In this document: piece after piece, positions 44,522-57,642 of the stretch
Numbering within the stretch: the stretch's first letter is position 1
Layout: each line of letters begins with the position of its first letter
NCBI GenBank assembly: GCA_038363925.1
Contig: JAQQWL010000005.1
Span: 2,356,001-2,420,000, forward strand
Direction: 5' to 3'
Length of the DNA stretch: 64,000 nt
Source of the DNA: Apiospora phragmitis
Lineage: Eukaryota; Ascomycota; Sordariomycetes; Amphisphaeriales; Apiosporaceae
Translations under genes and position numbers: made by a program
The notes under the pieces: generated by a model
The model's database searches: none
What the model was told of the DNA's origin: nothing
Seen by the model: only the letters and a program-made list of their open reading frames with translations

Positions 44522-47500
44522 GGATGCTGTCCGCAATAGCTCTGACTGGGTGAGGATTGGGTATGTGTGAATAGGAGGGCCATGGGCAAGAGTTATAAGG
44601 TTGATATGGTTACTGGTGTGTTCTAATGGAGTCAGTCTTAAGACTCACAGCGTAAATCAATTATGTATTTTTTTTTCTCTACAGCCGCGACTCTTCAATT
44701 CAACTGACAAGACAATCTCAGTCGCCTTGGTGTCATTTGGTGTGCAGTCTACCATGCGGTCTTCTTGCTTTGAGTCAGGGGTAAACACGATAGGTAACCT
44801 TGACAACAGTAGCCTCCCCACGCCGGGTATTAGGCATATTACAGTGGTATGTATAGCGAGCGAAGTAGAGTGAGGCCAAGATCCGGGATGGTTGCAATGA
44901 TAAGAGCGAAAGTATAGGTAGCTTATTGGCAATGCTTCAATACCTTACCGACGTATATACTTGGGGGGCAGTTGGTTAAACGGGGAACTCGGCGACATTT
45001 TCTTTACAAGCAGTAATGGACAGTGATGGACGGACTCTTCGGTTTTGTTACGTACAAGTCAAGTCGTTTATAAGTGTGCATTACTTTTGTGGACTGTTCA
45101 TTGCTTAGAGCAGCGTGGCTCCGTCCCTGTGTTGCAGTCCGTTACCAGCAAGTCATCCCTACAGAAGCTCATTGTATATCAACTTCGGTGCATCCTTCGC
45201 CTGTCCAACTTCAGCTATTTCTCCTCTGCACGATAAGACAAACCCTATTCTCGGTGATTTTTCGACAGACTTCAAGAGGTTTTCTGTGCGGTCACCACTG
45301 AGTATGCATTTTCGCCTATGCTCGAGGCTGTCTACGCCTTTGCGAATCCGGACTACGTCGCAGCTATATATCTGGCGGTACCATAGCTTTGCTTGTGAAA
45401 TATCCTTGATGGATACATCTTCTCGGCGGAACTACTCGGACGATATCTCGATGATAGCGCGTATCTGTGCTTGCAATGCATAATCGTACTTGTCGTCAAC
45501 TAGCCCACAAACGTGCATTCAAGGGCTACCTAATGCTCTCTTCATCAAGTCGCTTGACTGGTTTCCCAAAACGGGTTGCGCCTTTTTCATGAGTGTAGGA
45601 CGCTATTGCGAAAGCAATTGTGAACGCTCGCAGCAAAAACTATCGTCCTTTGGGCTCTCGTGCAGCCCTACGGCAATCTAAGATGTACCAACTGCCGCGT
45701 AAAGCAAGGTATTCTGCGCAGTTGTCGTTCTAGGCCGTCGAAGTAGCTCGTATGCCATATATCTCGGCAGAGGTTCTCGGCAGAGCCATAGGGTCTAGCA
45801 CAACTCATTGTCCGGATCTGGAAATTACCGTCAAAGACGATAAAGGTATAGTCTGTGTGCGAGGGAACCGAAATGAACTTCGCCGTGATTCCCAATACGG
45901 AGGGAGAATGAGATCTAGACAAATCGTAATGGTGGAATATGACAGAGCTGTTGGCAGTACCTGGCCTCTCTTGATTCAAAACACCTTGCCCGACTTCTCA
46001 ACCCGCCGAAGATTGACTGCTGTTCCTTAACTCTGGTAGCAATTATCCAAGATATACAAGTGCACCTGTGTTTCTCAATCGATGCTTGATGATGTGCCCT
46101 ACGCCAAACATTTGGCTTTGGCAACCTTCCGATATATTTGTGTGTGTGGGTGGGGTTTCCTAGGGAGAAGGATCAATAGATGTCTCGTAAACTTCGTACG
46201 AGCATGAACAGCTGCCAGTGTCCCGTGTAGAGGCTTGTCTACCTTCTCTGTGAGACAAATATGTCGATATTGAGACTGCATTTGTGGGAATGCCAGTCCC
46301 ATTGCTTTGCCCGAGCTGGGAGACCATAGGCGCCGTTGGGCTCCCAGCTGTGTAGATGCTACTTACCTTGCCTTATCGTTTGTCACTTGACTTATAGGGG
46401 CTTGGCGCGCGACTTCCCCTTGCTCGTGTCAACGTTGACGAGGCTGGCGGCAGCATGCGCGTTTTCTCGCACTTATAGAGCAGCCAACGCCCGTCTAGAG
46501 AGACTTCCTTTCGCCTCGCCACACGCGGGTTTTCTGATCAAAGTGCAGCAGAGCTTGGTAAGGGTCACCGAAGCTTCCAGTTGAAACTGCTGTCATTGGG
46601 GAACGAGGCCGGCGTTTGGAGGACGAACATGGCTATGAGTGAGAAGGAAGAGATGGAAAGACGGAAAGAGTCATCGTGTACACGTCCACATGGGAAAACC
46701 AGATTATCAGAGCGGATAAATCAAAAGATATTGCAGTAAGCCATGAACGACGATAACCATCTCTGGTTCGTCTGAAACCATATGTATTCTGGCCTCAATA
46801 ACATGGATAGGCAGCATATCTTGTAGTCTTCAGGAGGTTGAAACGGCTTTGCCGCTTCGTGGCCGTCAAATAGAACAGGGGCATCTTCACTTGCTAGAAT
46901 CAAGGCGCGACAGACTCTGCTGCTCAATTTCCTTCTCATATTGCTGCCCTTGGCAAAATCGCTGCAACTTCTCATTGATTCCGAGACGCAGAACAGCACG
47001 TACGTCTCGTGCAGCTGAAGGGGTCATCGCCGCAGCGTCCTGTCACTTGGCTTACCGCCACTCGGGGGCACCATACTACAACAAACTTATTCCATCGTGT
47101 TCTTATAAGCTACCGCTCAAGCAATGAAGCAAGGAACTCTCTAAGCTCAGTATCCTACAAAAAGGGCGCCAGAGGAGCCATGGGTTTTTTCGGTCATGTC
47201 ATGGCCTGGTGGATGTCTCGTCTTCAACATTCAGGGGCATTGAGTTTGCATTACGATTGCTCAGTAGGTAGACGTACCGCAAGCGGTTGAGCAGCCCGGC
47301 AGGTATTGTACTGACAGGCTCAATGAAGTTGCCGCCAGTCTTAAGTTTCCATCTGTTCAAAAACACCGAAAGTCATGAACCTGATATCAGGGCAAGTCTC
47401 ACCTCGTGCGTAGCTGAACATTCGAGGGTATCAAACGGTGTTCATCAGCCGATGCCAACCATCAGCTTTCCGCATAGTACGGTATGGTCATACTGACGGG

Positions 47501-50500
47501 GTGCATTGTAGGCACCGATATGTTTTCGTGTCGTTCCAGTATCTAGGCAGAACCAGTCACCCCCTGACCGTCGCGTAGGGCGGTTGTCCCTCAAGATAGG
47601 CCTAGACCCCTTGCCCTTGTCCAGGCCCTACGGCTCGGGACGACTTGCGTGGGGCACAACGGTCTGATCCGACTCTGATGGGACTATCCTCACCTGATGT
47701 GAGCTGCTCACGACCAGATGGGCTTTAAACTTTCGGAGATGCGAGCCGCAAGCGTCATAACCGGGGGGGCCCCATATGTCAGGCATATGCCCCCCAGGGG
47801 CCCCATGATCTCTAGAACAGGCCAGTGATACAGCTTGTCGACCTCGAAACCCGTACACTGCCATCTTGTTCGGCGTCCAACCCATCTGATGCGGCTGTGG
47901 GTTATGTATGTGCCATTTGCTGCTTGTGGCGATAATAAGTTTTGGACCATCTTACTTCTGTCACGGCGGGTGGGGAATATATGTGCGGGCAAGTGATACT
48001 TTCCCGCCCCGTGTGGGAATCGAGCAGGTCGATTTTCCGCTCTCGTTGATTTCCATTCGTGGTTGTTTGAGGCAGACCTCAGTCAGGGGTAGGCCAGGCA
48101 CCTGCAGAGTTCCCTCCCTCAGCAGCTACCACATGTATATTTACTGCGATGCAGGTGGCTACCCTGACGGTAATGGAAAATCTCAATAGATGCCATCATA
48201 AACCCCAAAGAAATAATACTTTCTCGGCCGAGGGACGGGGTGTAGGGAATTATGATGGCAACGAAGGTGTCAGTCGTCATGGAGACTTGTACACAAAACG
48301 CAGAGGAGGACCCCCGATACAACCTTTGCCATGTCGTCGGCCGATGTCGTACGTCTCCAAAAGACCACAAATATTGGGTTCTTGGAAAAGGTGCTGTGGA
48401 TTTAGAAGACGCGAAGAAGTCGAGATACTTATTACTGCCCGGTCATCAGAATAAGGGAGGTTTGATTATATAAGCCCAATGCTACTGCAGGACGCGGGCT
48501 GCGTAATTGTACGTAAGAAATGAGACCCTTGTCGCTGGATGTCGGGCGCATGTATTGGCGATCTGGGGGGCACAAGCAGGGAGGAGGGGCGGATGTCGGG
48601 CAGCCGGGTAGCGATTAGATGCGGCTCAAACTTAGGCTGTCGGGGGCACTTGGGGGCGGCAAAACCTGGCTATCGGTGCAGGATCAGCCTCACAACGACG
48701 GCTGTGAGCTCGAATTCAACCCAAAAATCACGACATCGAACCGGCGGCACGTCCGGCTCTGCCAGTTTGCAGTCCCCTCTTTCTTTTTTTAGTATTCTTG
48801 TTCTTCTCGAGCACGCCATCGTCACGATTGAAGGCGTGATTGTTCGGTCCTTCCTGCCCTGCACTTGCACTTGCACTTGGTCCACGCCCCTGCAGCGCAG
48901 CCATCCCCTTGTGAGTGTTGGTGTGTGTGTGACATACCGACCGACTATCTCTCTGCGTACGCATATTCTATGCACCACTATACACACTGTTACCTAGAGC
49001 GCTGCTGATCAGGCTTACGCACGCTGCTGACATTGTACAAGAAAGCACGCCTTTGGGCACGTCAACGCACGCCATGATTGGCATATGTGCTGATGCATAA
49101 TAGTGACGACCTCTGCCGCTACCGAGCCTCTCTCTCCACGGTAACAGAGCGTGGCGAGACATGGCAGATTCGGCTTCAACCCACCCGTCCGGCCAGCAAG
49201 CCGCAACCAGGTATCGCGGAGAGGGAGAGGCCGGACGAGATGCAGGAGGTGTCATCCACCCCCATGTAGATAGGAGACAGAGAGTTCACTCGTCCATCTA
49301 GCTATTCCGACTCATGGGGTTGCATACTCTTTTTAAATCAAGTTCAACTCACCAGTAACAGACAACAAGCATCGGCTTGCCTGATGAGCCCATGCAGAGG
49401 TGCGATGGCGTGCTTGCCAGCCTGCCCCATTGCAGAGAGAAACTTGTCAGGGGGTGGTTCGGTGTTTGCTTGGGCGCTGGCCATAGGTGCTTCGGCCATC
49501 TGACCCAATATCGTGCCGTCTCTACCATCCATCAACCTTCCATATCGACAGACCTAGTCGGTCTGACGCCTTATGCACGGCTGTGGAGGTCGAGATAAAA
49601 CAAAATGAACACATATCGACTTCGATGATGGTGCTATTCGTGATCTACAGACGAAAACATTAGAGAGCAATGCGTGTGTCTGTAAGTACGATGATATATG
49701 GCCAGCTTATGGAATCATTCCCTAGGGGTCAGTGGGTCTCTACTGGCGAGGCAAAAGTCTGACGTTTGGGAACTTGTGGGAATTCCCCGACCAGTCTACA
49801 TCCTAGGTTAGATGATCAATTGCTTATTATTTTGGCCGAGGAAATGTAAATCCCATGCCTTTTTTCTACCCTTGGAGTGGTATTATATACATGAAGCCTG
49901 ACGGTCCTGAAACGGCAAGCGGGCGTTGCAGTCCAAGAACGCAAAGTTTCGGTACTTCTTCAGCTTTTGCCTTAGAAAAAGAATGGGCTTTCCCCTTAAC
50001 AGCCAATCAGCGACAGAGCCTTGGGCTGCAAAGGGCCTAGCGCGGATGTCGTGATCGACTCTAACACAGCAAAGCCAAAGATCTGATCTCAACAGGGGCA
50101 CTACTTGGTAAGCATCATAGGCACTCGGCTCTGAGAGTTCGAGGGAGCAATCACGCAATTCTCACACCAATGCGCAGTAGGCACACTGTAGTAGACAATA
50201 GAATGTCCAGAATTTTCCCTTGGGATGGGCCCGCATTATTCTCCCAGCACGCAATTACTAATGCCACCCACTGGGCGACTGGTGTAAGTCCCCTCCAGTC
50301 TGTGGAATTACAAACCAAACCACCAACCAGGGAACCACAGGTAGGCAACTGGAGTAGGAGTCCCGGATAGAAAGTCGAACGTCTTCTTCCCAGAGGACAT
50401 ATCTTCTCTTCTTCCCTCCTTTCCCATACTCTTGTTTGTCTTCCCCAGACTTATACCCCAACAAGTAAACCAATCTCCGTCCCTCCTCACGCGACACTAT

Positions 50501-50686
50501 TTTGTCGTCATACAACGCTCTCATAAGCAAATATCTCATCACATTGCCAACTGCTACTGGCTTCCATTATAAAGAAACTGGTGTGCCCTTCACACACATT
50601 GAATATTCTTGAAGGAACAGTAAAAGGCAATTTTCAACAAGTGTCGTCCTCCCAATCTCACAAACATCCCATCACACAATTCCACA
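44522..50686. other. Gene-poor stretch, 6.2 kb
   Basis: I found no intact gene. A fragment at about 45,245-45,475 on the plus strand reads like protein in one frame (FFDRLQEVFCAVTTEYAF, then GYIFSAELLGRYLDD) but is broken by stops and is not identified. Another doubtful fragment lies at 46,740-47,000 on the minus strand. A G/C-run inverted repeat lies at 47,763-47,804, and four GCACTT units lie at about 48,861-48,880. The MET16 promoter must lie at the right end. Confidence 0.5.
47763..47804. repeat. G/C-run inverted repeat with CATATG arms
   Basis: A run of seven G then CCCCATATG, a five-base loop TCAGG, and CATATG followed by six C form an imperfect hairpin with a four-base bulge. A second GGGGCCCC palindrome follows directly. 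No gene is associated with it. Confidence 0.6.
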
Positions 50687-51655
50687 ATGGGATCAACACA
50701 GATGTCGTCCTTCGCCTCTTCCCCGGCAGTCAGGCCTGTCGTAGACACCAAGTCACCACCCGCCACAGACCTCGAGTCCGGCTATGCGTCGGGAGCCTCC
50801 TCCGCCTCCGGTTCTACCACCAACCTGCCCTTGATCAGCTTGACCAAGCCACACATTCGCCACCTCAACCAGCAGCTCGAGCGTATATCGGTACAGGACC
50901 GCCTCCGCTTCGTCAAGGCCCTCTTCCCCAACCTGTACCAGTCCACCGCCTTTGGCCTCTCGGGCCTCGTGACCATCGACGTGCTCTCCAAGATCCAGGC
51001 CGAGGAGCCGGAGGCCCCCTCCGTCGACCTCATCTTCCTCGACACGCTCTACCACTTCAACGAGACCTACGACCTTGTGGACCGCGTGCGTGCCCGCTAC
51101 CCCAACATTAACCTGCACGTGTACAAGCCTTCGGGCGCCGAGACTGCCGCCGAATTCGAGGAGCGCTACGGCGAGAAACTGTACGATACCGCCGCGGAGC
51201 TGTACGACTGGATCGCCAAGGTGGAGCCGCAGCAGCGTGCGTACGCCGAGCTGGGCGTGGCGGCCGAACTCACGGGCCGCCGGCGCTCGCAGGGCGGTCA
51301 GCGCGACAAGATTCCCGTGCTCGAGGTGGACGAGGAGACGGGCATCGTCAAGATCAACCCCTTGGTCGACTGGTCCTTTGCCCAGGTCCGCAACTACATC
51401 GCCGAGCACAACGTCCCCTACAACGTTCTGTTGGATCAGGGTTACAAGTCCGTCGGTGACTGGCACTCGACCAGCCCCGTCAAGGAGGGCGAGGATGAGC
51501 GCGCCGGCCGCTGGAAGGGCCAGGCCAAGACCGAGTGCGGCATCCACAACAAGAAGTCCCGCTACGCCCAGTTCCTGGAGGAGCAGGAGCAGGAGCAGCT
51601 CGCCGCCGCCCTGCAAAAGGTGGAGATCGAGCAGCGTGTCGAGGTCTCTGCATAA
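50687..51655 (+). CDS. MET16: PAPS reductase (MET16 type)
   Basis: A single exon of 322 residues. The enzyme reduces 3'-phosphoadenylyl sulfate to sulfite with thioredoxin in cytosolic sulfate assimilation, feeding cysteine and methionine synthesis. After a Ser/Ala-rich N-terminus of about 45 residues, the adenine-nucleotide alpha-hydrolase fold begins: STAFGLSGLVTIDVLSKI replaces the PP-loop region, then LIFLDTLYHFNETYDLVDRV. The middle contains ELYDWIAKVEPQQRAY. The C-terminus has DWSFAQVRNYIAEHNVPYN, GYKSVGDWHSTSPV and the catalytic ECGIHNK motif, whose single cysteine forms the thiosulfonate intermediate. The Fe-S cysteine pairs of APS reductases are absent, which fits PAPS use. The start at 50687 has context CCACAATGG; an in-frame ATG five codons later is an alternative. 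The gene is isolated. Confidence 0.93.
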   Translation: MGSTQMSSFASSPAVRPVVDTKSPPATDLESGYASGASSASGSTTNLPLISLTKPHIRHLNQQLERISVQDRLRFVKALFPNLYQSTAFGLSGLVTIDVLSKIQAEEPEAPSVDLIFLDTLYHFNETYDLVDRVRARYPNINLHVYKPSGAETAAEFEERYGEKLYDTAAELYDWIAKVEPQQRAYAELGVAAELTGRRRSQGGQRDKIPVLEVDEETGIVKINPLVDWSFAQVRNYIAEHNVPYNVLLDQGYKSVGDWHSTSPVKEGEDERAGRWKGQAKTECGIHNKKSRYAQFLEEQEQEQLAAALQKVEIEQRVEVSA

Positions 51656-54029
51656 ATCAGCATTACCAGCACCACTTCTTACCTCCTTTGATGAAGTAAG
51701 GGCCGGATATAAGAACTGAAGAATCGTTTCACGACATACACGAATTCATATTTACCCAGGAAGGGTCTTTTTGGGAATATTTGCTGCAGCATTTTCAGGA
51801 GTTGGGATATCCATTGCCCAGAACGGAGTTTCGGAGCCGGCGATCAGTTAGGCAAGCGGAGGAGTTCGTCATTTTTACTCATGTTTCTTAAAATATTGGC
51901 ATCGTCGAGACCCCTTTTCCTTTTCAGATGAGTACGCCATATGGTTGGTCTGCCGGCGGGTAGCGGATAGCGAGTCAGCATCTGGCACCAAGTTAACGAA
52001 AAGCTTTCTATAGATGGAACTTGACTTTTGAAATAAACATAAACATTACAACCAAACCTACCCGGTGCTTTTATTTCGCTCTGTCCAAATGTGATCGTAT
52101 GACACTGTCATGATGCAATCGACCATTTGGGAACTGCCACGGAGCGGCCCGAAAGTCTAAGGAACAGGCCCATTCAGCGGTAGATTGATAATAGGTCGCA
52201 CCAGGGACCTTCGTCTAGGGTTTGGGATGGGCTGCTTTGTCGTTGCTGTATCATTTCACCTCCCAGATTGATGATGTTGAACTGAGGTCCGTAACTTGTG
52301 GATGCTTGGGTACTTGATTGGCGGCGAGTCGCAGTTCGCCCGCTTCCCCCTCCGTTCTAATTCTTTCCCGCCCATGTGACCCGCTCGCTGCTCCAATTAG
52401 AACACGACCTCCTACATACTGACCTGAAGATAAAACCACCACAGCCCATGCAATCTATCATCACCACCTGTACTTCTGATCGAAGCAGTAGTTCTGGCAA
52501 TGTCCTTAAGAGAAGAGCTCTGCGTGATGTCAAATATGGAAACCTCGCTGCCCGCCTGCAACGCCAGCATGTTGCGAAACTCAACAGTATATGCTGAGAA
52601 GATGAACATGATCGATCGTTTGAGAGTAGAACGAACACCTCTTTTGCTGATGGATGCGCGGCATCTTGAATTTTATATTGGCAGTGGCTATGGTGCTTAC
52701 TGATTATCCACAGCCGGCTTGGTCCTTTGTTATATCTCCCCTACTCTGCTCGTGGCGACGCCGCGGCGCAAGTCCTCCCAATGCGAGATCAAGAATGTCG
52801 TCTGAGCTCTCTCAGGAACTGCCCTGCAAGTGCCCCTTCAGTTTGCTTGCCATAGTGCGCCAGACAGGCTTGCTCAACTTTGCGGTCCAACATATCCAAA
52901 GCTCATTCTGCGGGACATCATGTCTCTAAATCCGGAGCGACTTTGATCAAGCTCAACAAGCCCCTGGTAGGTCCCGTATTCTCCAGATTAGTTCTGACTG
53001 AACCCATTCAAAGTGACTCCTGGCTGGGCCGTATTTGTCGAAATAAAGAGGCAGCTTCCCGAAGTTCCATTGAATCGTCAGTCGTTGTGCCGGTGCTGCG
53101 GGCTTCAACGTATTACACAACACCAAGTGCCGAGATCATGTTCCCACTCTTGTTGGGGCTTCCTGACTAGGCAGTGTGATGGTTTCAGTCTTGCCGTCCT
53201 GATCCAGATATTTCTCGCGGATTATCGCTTGGGTCTGATCGTCTGTTTTGCTGAGCCCGTTCCAGAACGGCAGTGACAACACCTTCACCACGACCATATT
53301 CAGGGGGAGGTGGTGGGGCACGACGAACAATCAAATCATCAAAGGGGAGGAGGGCAGTTCAAATATCCAGATTAATGCCTTTTCTTCCAACAAACAGGTG
53401 GCCGACTGGTGTAGTGGGTGCAGGTGCTTCCCCTCTGTAGGCGATTTGGCTTGAATAACCTGAACAAGAAAAAGGACCTAGGTGTTTACAACCCCCTCGG
53501 CAGGCTTCGAGTTCAAATCTAACCTATACAAAACAAAGGACTTTAGCGATAGCACGTAAACGACTAATGCCACGACACACCTGGATTGTTTTTTTCTTTC
53601 TCTTTTCCCATGAATGTGGTTCTGTTTCTTTTTCTTCTTTCCCTTTCCTTCCCAAGCTCATGGGGGGGGGGAAGGGGGGGGAGGTTGCCTTGGTTGCGGG
53701 AGCACATCAAGACGCCTCGCAGGGCCAGGATGTCGCGTTGTTCTACTTGGAGTTCGTGAACACCATTTAAACAGTTGCTATCTAAGATTCTGGCCGGCTA
53801 TGAAGTGAAGCTGTAAATATTAGCCAGTGGAGGAAGGCAAAACTCAGGTCCACCTCCGATTAGAACCTCATAACACAAAACATCGAGCTACCCCTATTTG
53901 TTGTATAGGGCCAACAATACATCTTTCACACCAATCCCCTGTTGCTGGTCCATGGTATCTCAACTGATCCCTTTTGAAGTTCTGGGTATGGTATCATGAA
54001 CTAGCTTGAACATCAAAGCATGACGGCCG
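51656..54029. other. Intergenic, MET16 to P450 relic
   Basis: No gene is recognised. A G-rich run lies at 53,660-53,690. A partial tRNA-like signal near 53,400-53,520 was considered and rejected. The missing N-terminal part of the P450 relic may lie, unrecognised, near 53,500-54,030. Confidence 0.45.
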
Positions 54030-55330
54030 TAAGCAGCATTTCGCACATTGCCACCCTTTTGGTGGCCTTTGTTGCCGATGGGGCCGGTTGGGTGCGGCAC
54101 CGAAAGGCGACCGCTCCTGCGTTCTCCGAGGCCAACCTCTGTCCTGTCTGGACTGGAACCATCCATCGAGCCCAGCAGATGACGCGAATTTTGGCTGGTG
54201 ATACCCACATAGCCAAGACGATAGATGGTGCCTGGGGAGGCATGGAAATCCCGAGTCTACATGTGATAAGCTGAGCAGGGGTTGGAAGAAGAATAGAAGG
54301 CTGTATGGGTCTGTAATGATAGTTACCTAGTCACTAACGGGTGCTCCTGCCAAATAGGCTCTGGAGGCGAGAGAAAGTTGGTTGGTGATTATACCGATGT
54401 GGTTGATGGTACCCAAAGAGGCCATGTTCCTGCATCTAACACACTCGGCTTCAAAGAGGCTTCAACACGGTCCTAGAGAACCTGTTTAAGGTGGCTGCCG
54501 TGGCCGGCTAGATCTGAGGCGAGTGAAAGTATAACGACTCCTGAAGCGGTTGTAGCTGATAACGTTCACGCTGGCGATTCTCCCTGGTAAAGCTGCCGTC
54601 ACGACACACAAGGGCAGCAAGGAAGAGTCTGCTTACATGCTGAATATGTGTAAGGGGGAAAGAGCGGCAGTCGAAACAGGAGGCGACCAAAACGGCATTG
54701 AAGCAGGGGAAATGTAGTCAATGGACCTCCTCGGTAAGAGTAACCGAGCCCTTTCCCCTTTCCTTGGCCTGAATAACTAGATTGACTCGGTACACTGGCA
54801 CAGACGCCCTAATTCGAGGCAACACCTTGTCGAAAAAGGATCCAGCAATGCCGCTCAGCCAACGCGCGGTGTTAGTGCCGCCCGGGGACCTGTGTCAACC
54901 TGGTCATCCATGCGGCACATCGCAATCCCAGCTACTGGCCGGCACCTGAGGAGGAGCTCATGCTTTCCGGCCTCAGCATTGGTTCCTCGAATCCATCCCC
55001 ATCGGCGAGCGGGACGAGCGCTCCCGACTGGTGAGAGCCTACTCCCCATTACTCCATTCCGTCCACAGAAATGCGCCCATCTCCTACTTAGTGATGGCAG
55101 GTATGCGTGTATTGGATGGTGCAGGCCATGCTGCTGCGGCATCACAGCACTGAGTTGGCTGTCGGCGACGGCCCTTCTTCGCCCGAAGATGCCTCCAAGG
55201 CGGCAGTGGACCGTGACGAACGAGCCGTATTGTCAGAGTGGGCCGCCCGAAAGACGAGGCATTTGATGGAAGAGGGTGTAAATACCCTAAGATTCAAGAT
55301 TATGGACTCAGTGCTTTTGCGCTCTGTAGA
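54030..55330 (+). pseudogene. Decayed cytochrome P450
   Basis: Scattered fragments on the plus strand follow P450 order. A C-helix-like block GWVRHRKATAPAFSEA lies at 54,083-54,130, then SLHVIS with a stop in a conserved stretch (to 54,274). Near 54,460-54,510 NTVLENLFKVAAVAG follows in another frame. VNLVIHAAHRNPSYWPAPEE lies at 54,894-54,955, where P450s have their ALHTHP..YW block. A haem-loop remnant SDGRYACIG lies at 55,091-55,117, with Tyr where the conserved Arg should be. The C-terminal part AMLLRHHSTELAV and ERAVLSEWAARK lies at 55,130-55,265 in a third frame. At least three frame changes and several stops rule out function. The identification rests on order and motifs; the subfamily is unknown. 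Confidence 0.72.
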
Positions 55331-57642
55331 GCACAACAGCGAAGTGTTATATGATATATGATCACGTATGTCCGTATTGTAGTGCAAGTCGTGGAGGTTA
55401 GAGATTGCTTTGTACTTGCGCTTTTAACGACCTGACTTGGTTTAATACCATATTGGCGGAGGCGAAGTACAGTAAATCAGAGATATTTACATATGATATG
55501 AAACAGTCTTCTTATGCTTTTCCAAAGAGAGTGCGAACCCATCAATGCGAAATTGGTAGCCGGTAGGAAGGCATGAGGTGGGAACGAGCTACCCCTATTT
55601 CCAGTCATGGTTCATTGCACTTATTTGAGGTCAATTCAAATACGTATCTTGTGTATTTCTCTGTTTGTAAATGGGGGGTTTTCTTATAAGTAAAGCCATC
55701 TGACATACCTTTGTATCAGTTCGGTCTGTATTGATCTGCAAACGAGTCTTATCTACAGCCATGGGCCTGTATTTACCCAATGCCATTTTATCCTCCTTCC
55801 CGGCTGTTGTTCTGGTCTTCCTTCTCAGACTATATAAAATTCCAGCAAGCGGCATTGTGCTAACAGTAAGCAGTGGTGGTACGAATAGTAATGCTTCACT
55901 CTCCGTATATTATTCCTTTTCACCTTCCCCTGTCCTACCCATCTACATTTTTCTACCTTGACAAGGTGTCGGACTTGTAACCTGTTACGAGACTAACTTC
56001 CGAACTACCTCTAGTAATTCACGCTGTCGTCTCGTTCCCAGCACCCTGCATTCTGCAACTTACCCGGAATCGCCTGCAAAAGTATATAGACCTATGAGAA
56101 GGCCAACTTCGTCAGCAAGCGCACTTGAGGAAGCGCCCCAAAACGCTGAGTGCCACCCGACGCGCTCAGCACTTCGCGCTACACAGGCTCGCAGCCAGCT
56201 CTCAGATGTGCGATTATTACTGGCACTGGACGTGCTTTCAGCGCCGGAGCCGACCTGAAGGAGCTGTTGTAGATCAGCCAGTCGCGCAATGGAAGGCAGC
56301 AAGTTGTTTGATGACAGTGCAATGTCATACACAATCAAATATTTTCAATGATGATAAGACCAATGTTGCCCTCATGCCCTCCGGCGGTTTCGGTGGCATC
56401 AGTCAACGGAACGGCGAAAAGCCCATCCTCGGCAACATTTGGCCTCCCGGAAGTCGCCGTTGGCGAAATCGCACTGGCGGGCTCTCTGACCGGGATCGTG
56501 GGCCGTCAACGTGCGACCGAGATGGTGTAAGCCCGAAAGAAGGGACAGCAAGAATTACCCAAGACTGCTTTACCACGTAGTCGCATAGACAAGGCCGTGA
56601 ACGGGTAAAGTTAGAACTCAGCTTCCACGAGGACAGATGCAGCTCTGAGGGTGTAGAGAACTAACGTATCGTTTCCTGTTTCCAGTCCGTCTTGTCTGCA
56701 TAAGGGTGTGTATAATTTGGCCAAGCTGAGCCCAAGAGAGAAGTAGGTTAAAGCGGCGTGAGCTCTAGGCCCGACCTGGCCGAAACAAGGCAGACAGTAC
56801 GAAAAGAGAAAGGCATACTACTGCTTGGTAGCGCGCTATATTTGGATGGGCAGTGAGTGCCGTTGTGCCTTAGTAGCCGGAGTCGTCCCTGCTGATCACC
56901 CTGAAGTTTCTGGTCACCTGTGACGCCATAATGATTTTGTCGTACGACAATATCCTATCGTTCCTGAACGGACCGAGTGCGTCAAGGCATTTTGGCGGGG
57001 TAGAGGAGAGTTGTACATATGGCGATGGGGCCGAGCTGGATAAGCCGCCGACGGTCAGAAGTTAGAACCCATCAATGCTTTGCACTTTCTGCCATGCGCC
57101 ATGCCATGCAATGCAGCAGCATATAATAGGGCTTCTTGGGGGCTCGTAATCGGCAAAGACGAAAGTTGTAGAGTCAGACACCATATACTTGTGTGTATAT
57201 CTTCGGCACGTGCTGGCTGTACAGAGGCTGTAGGCTACGAAACCCGTCTCGTCTAGGGTTCTAGGTCGCATTGTCGCGAAACAGCCAACGGGCCGGGCCA
57301 ACCCACGTTCAGTTGATTGATGCAAGCAACCGCCCCGTCGGCCTAGCCGTGGTGGCGCAATGGGCATCCAGGCATCGTGGTTGGGGCCCATTCCCTCGCT
57401 TTGGTCAGCGGGACAAACACTCCTACTGCTCTGCTCTTCTAATCAGCTGTCACAACACCAGCCTCGAAAGCATCGAGGAGGATTGCAGACATTTCCGGGT
57501 CAGAAAAAAACTTATTCCCAACCTAAGACCCTGAATAAGTATATAAGCCAAATACATATCCTCACCCCGCCCCGCCCTCTTTAACCTTTCTTTCCAAAAC
57601 TAGGGGTCTTCTATTTCGGCTCCCAAAGTCAATTCCCTGATC
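55331..57642. other. Intergenic, P450 relic to SER2
   Basis: No gene recognised. An open stretch at 56,125-56,580 lacks protein character. The right end contains the SER2 promoter. Confidence 0.45.

Noticed and set aside
50753..51616. 287-codon open frame antisense to MET16
   Set aside because: Composition shadow of a GC-rich gene. The sense strand has a full catalytic motif.
53400..53530. tRNA-like A-box (TGGTGTAGTGG) and B-box-like (AGTTCAAATCT) sequences
   Set aside because: The candidate acceptor and T-arm stems do not pair and the spacing would need a long intron, so no tRNA is called.
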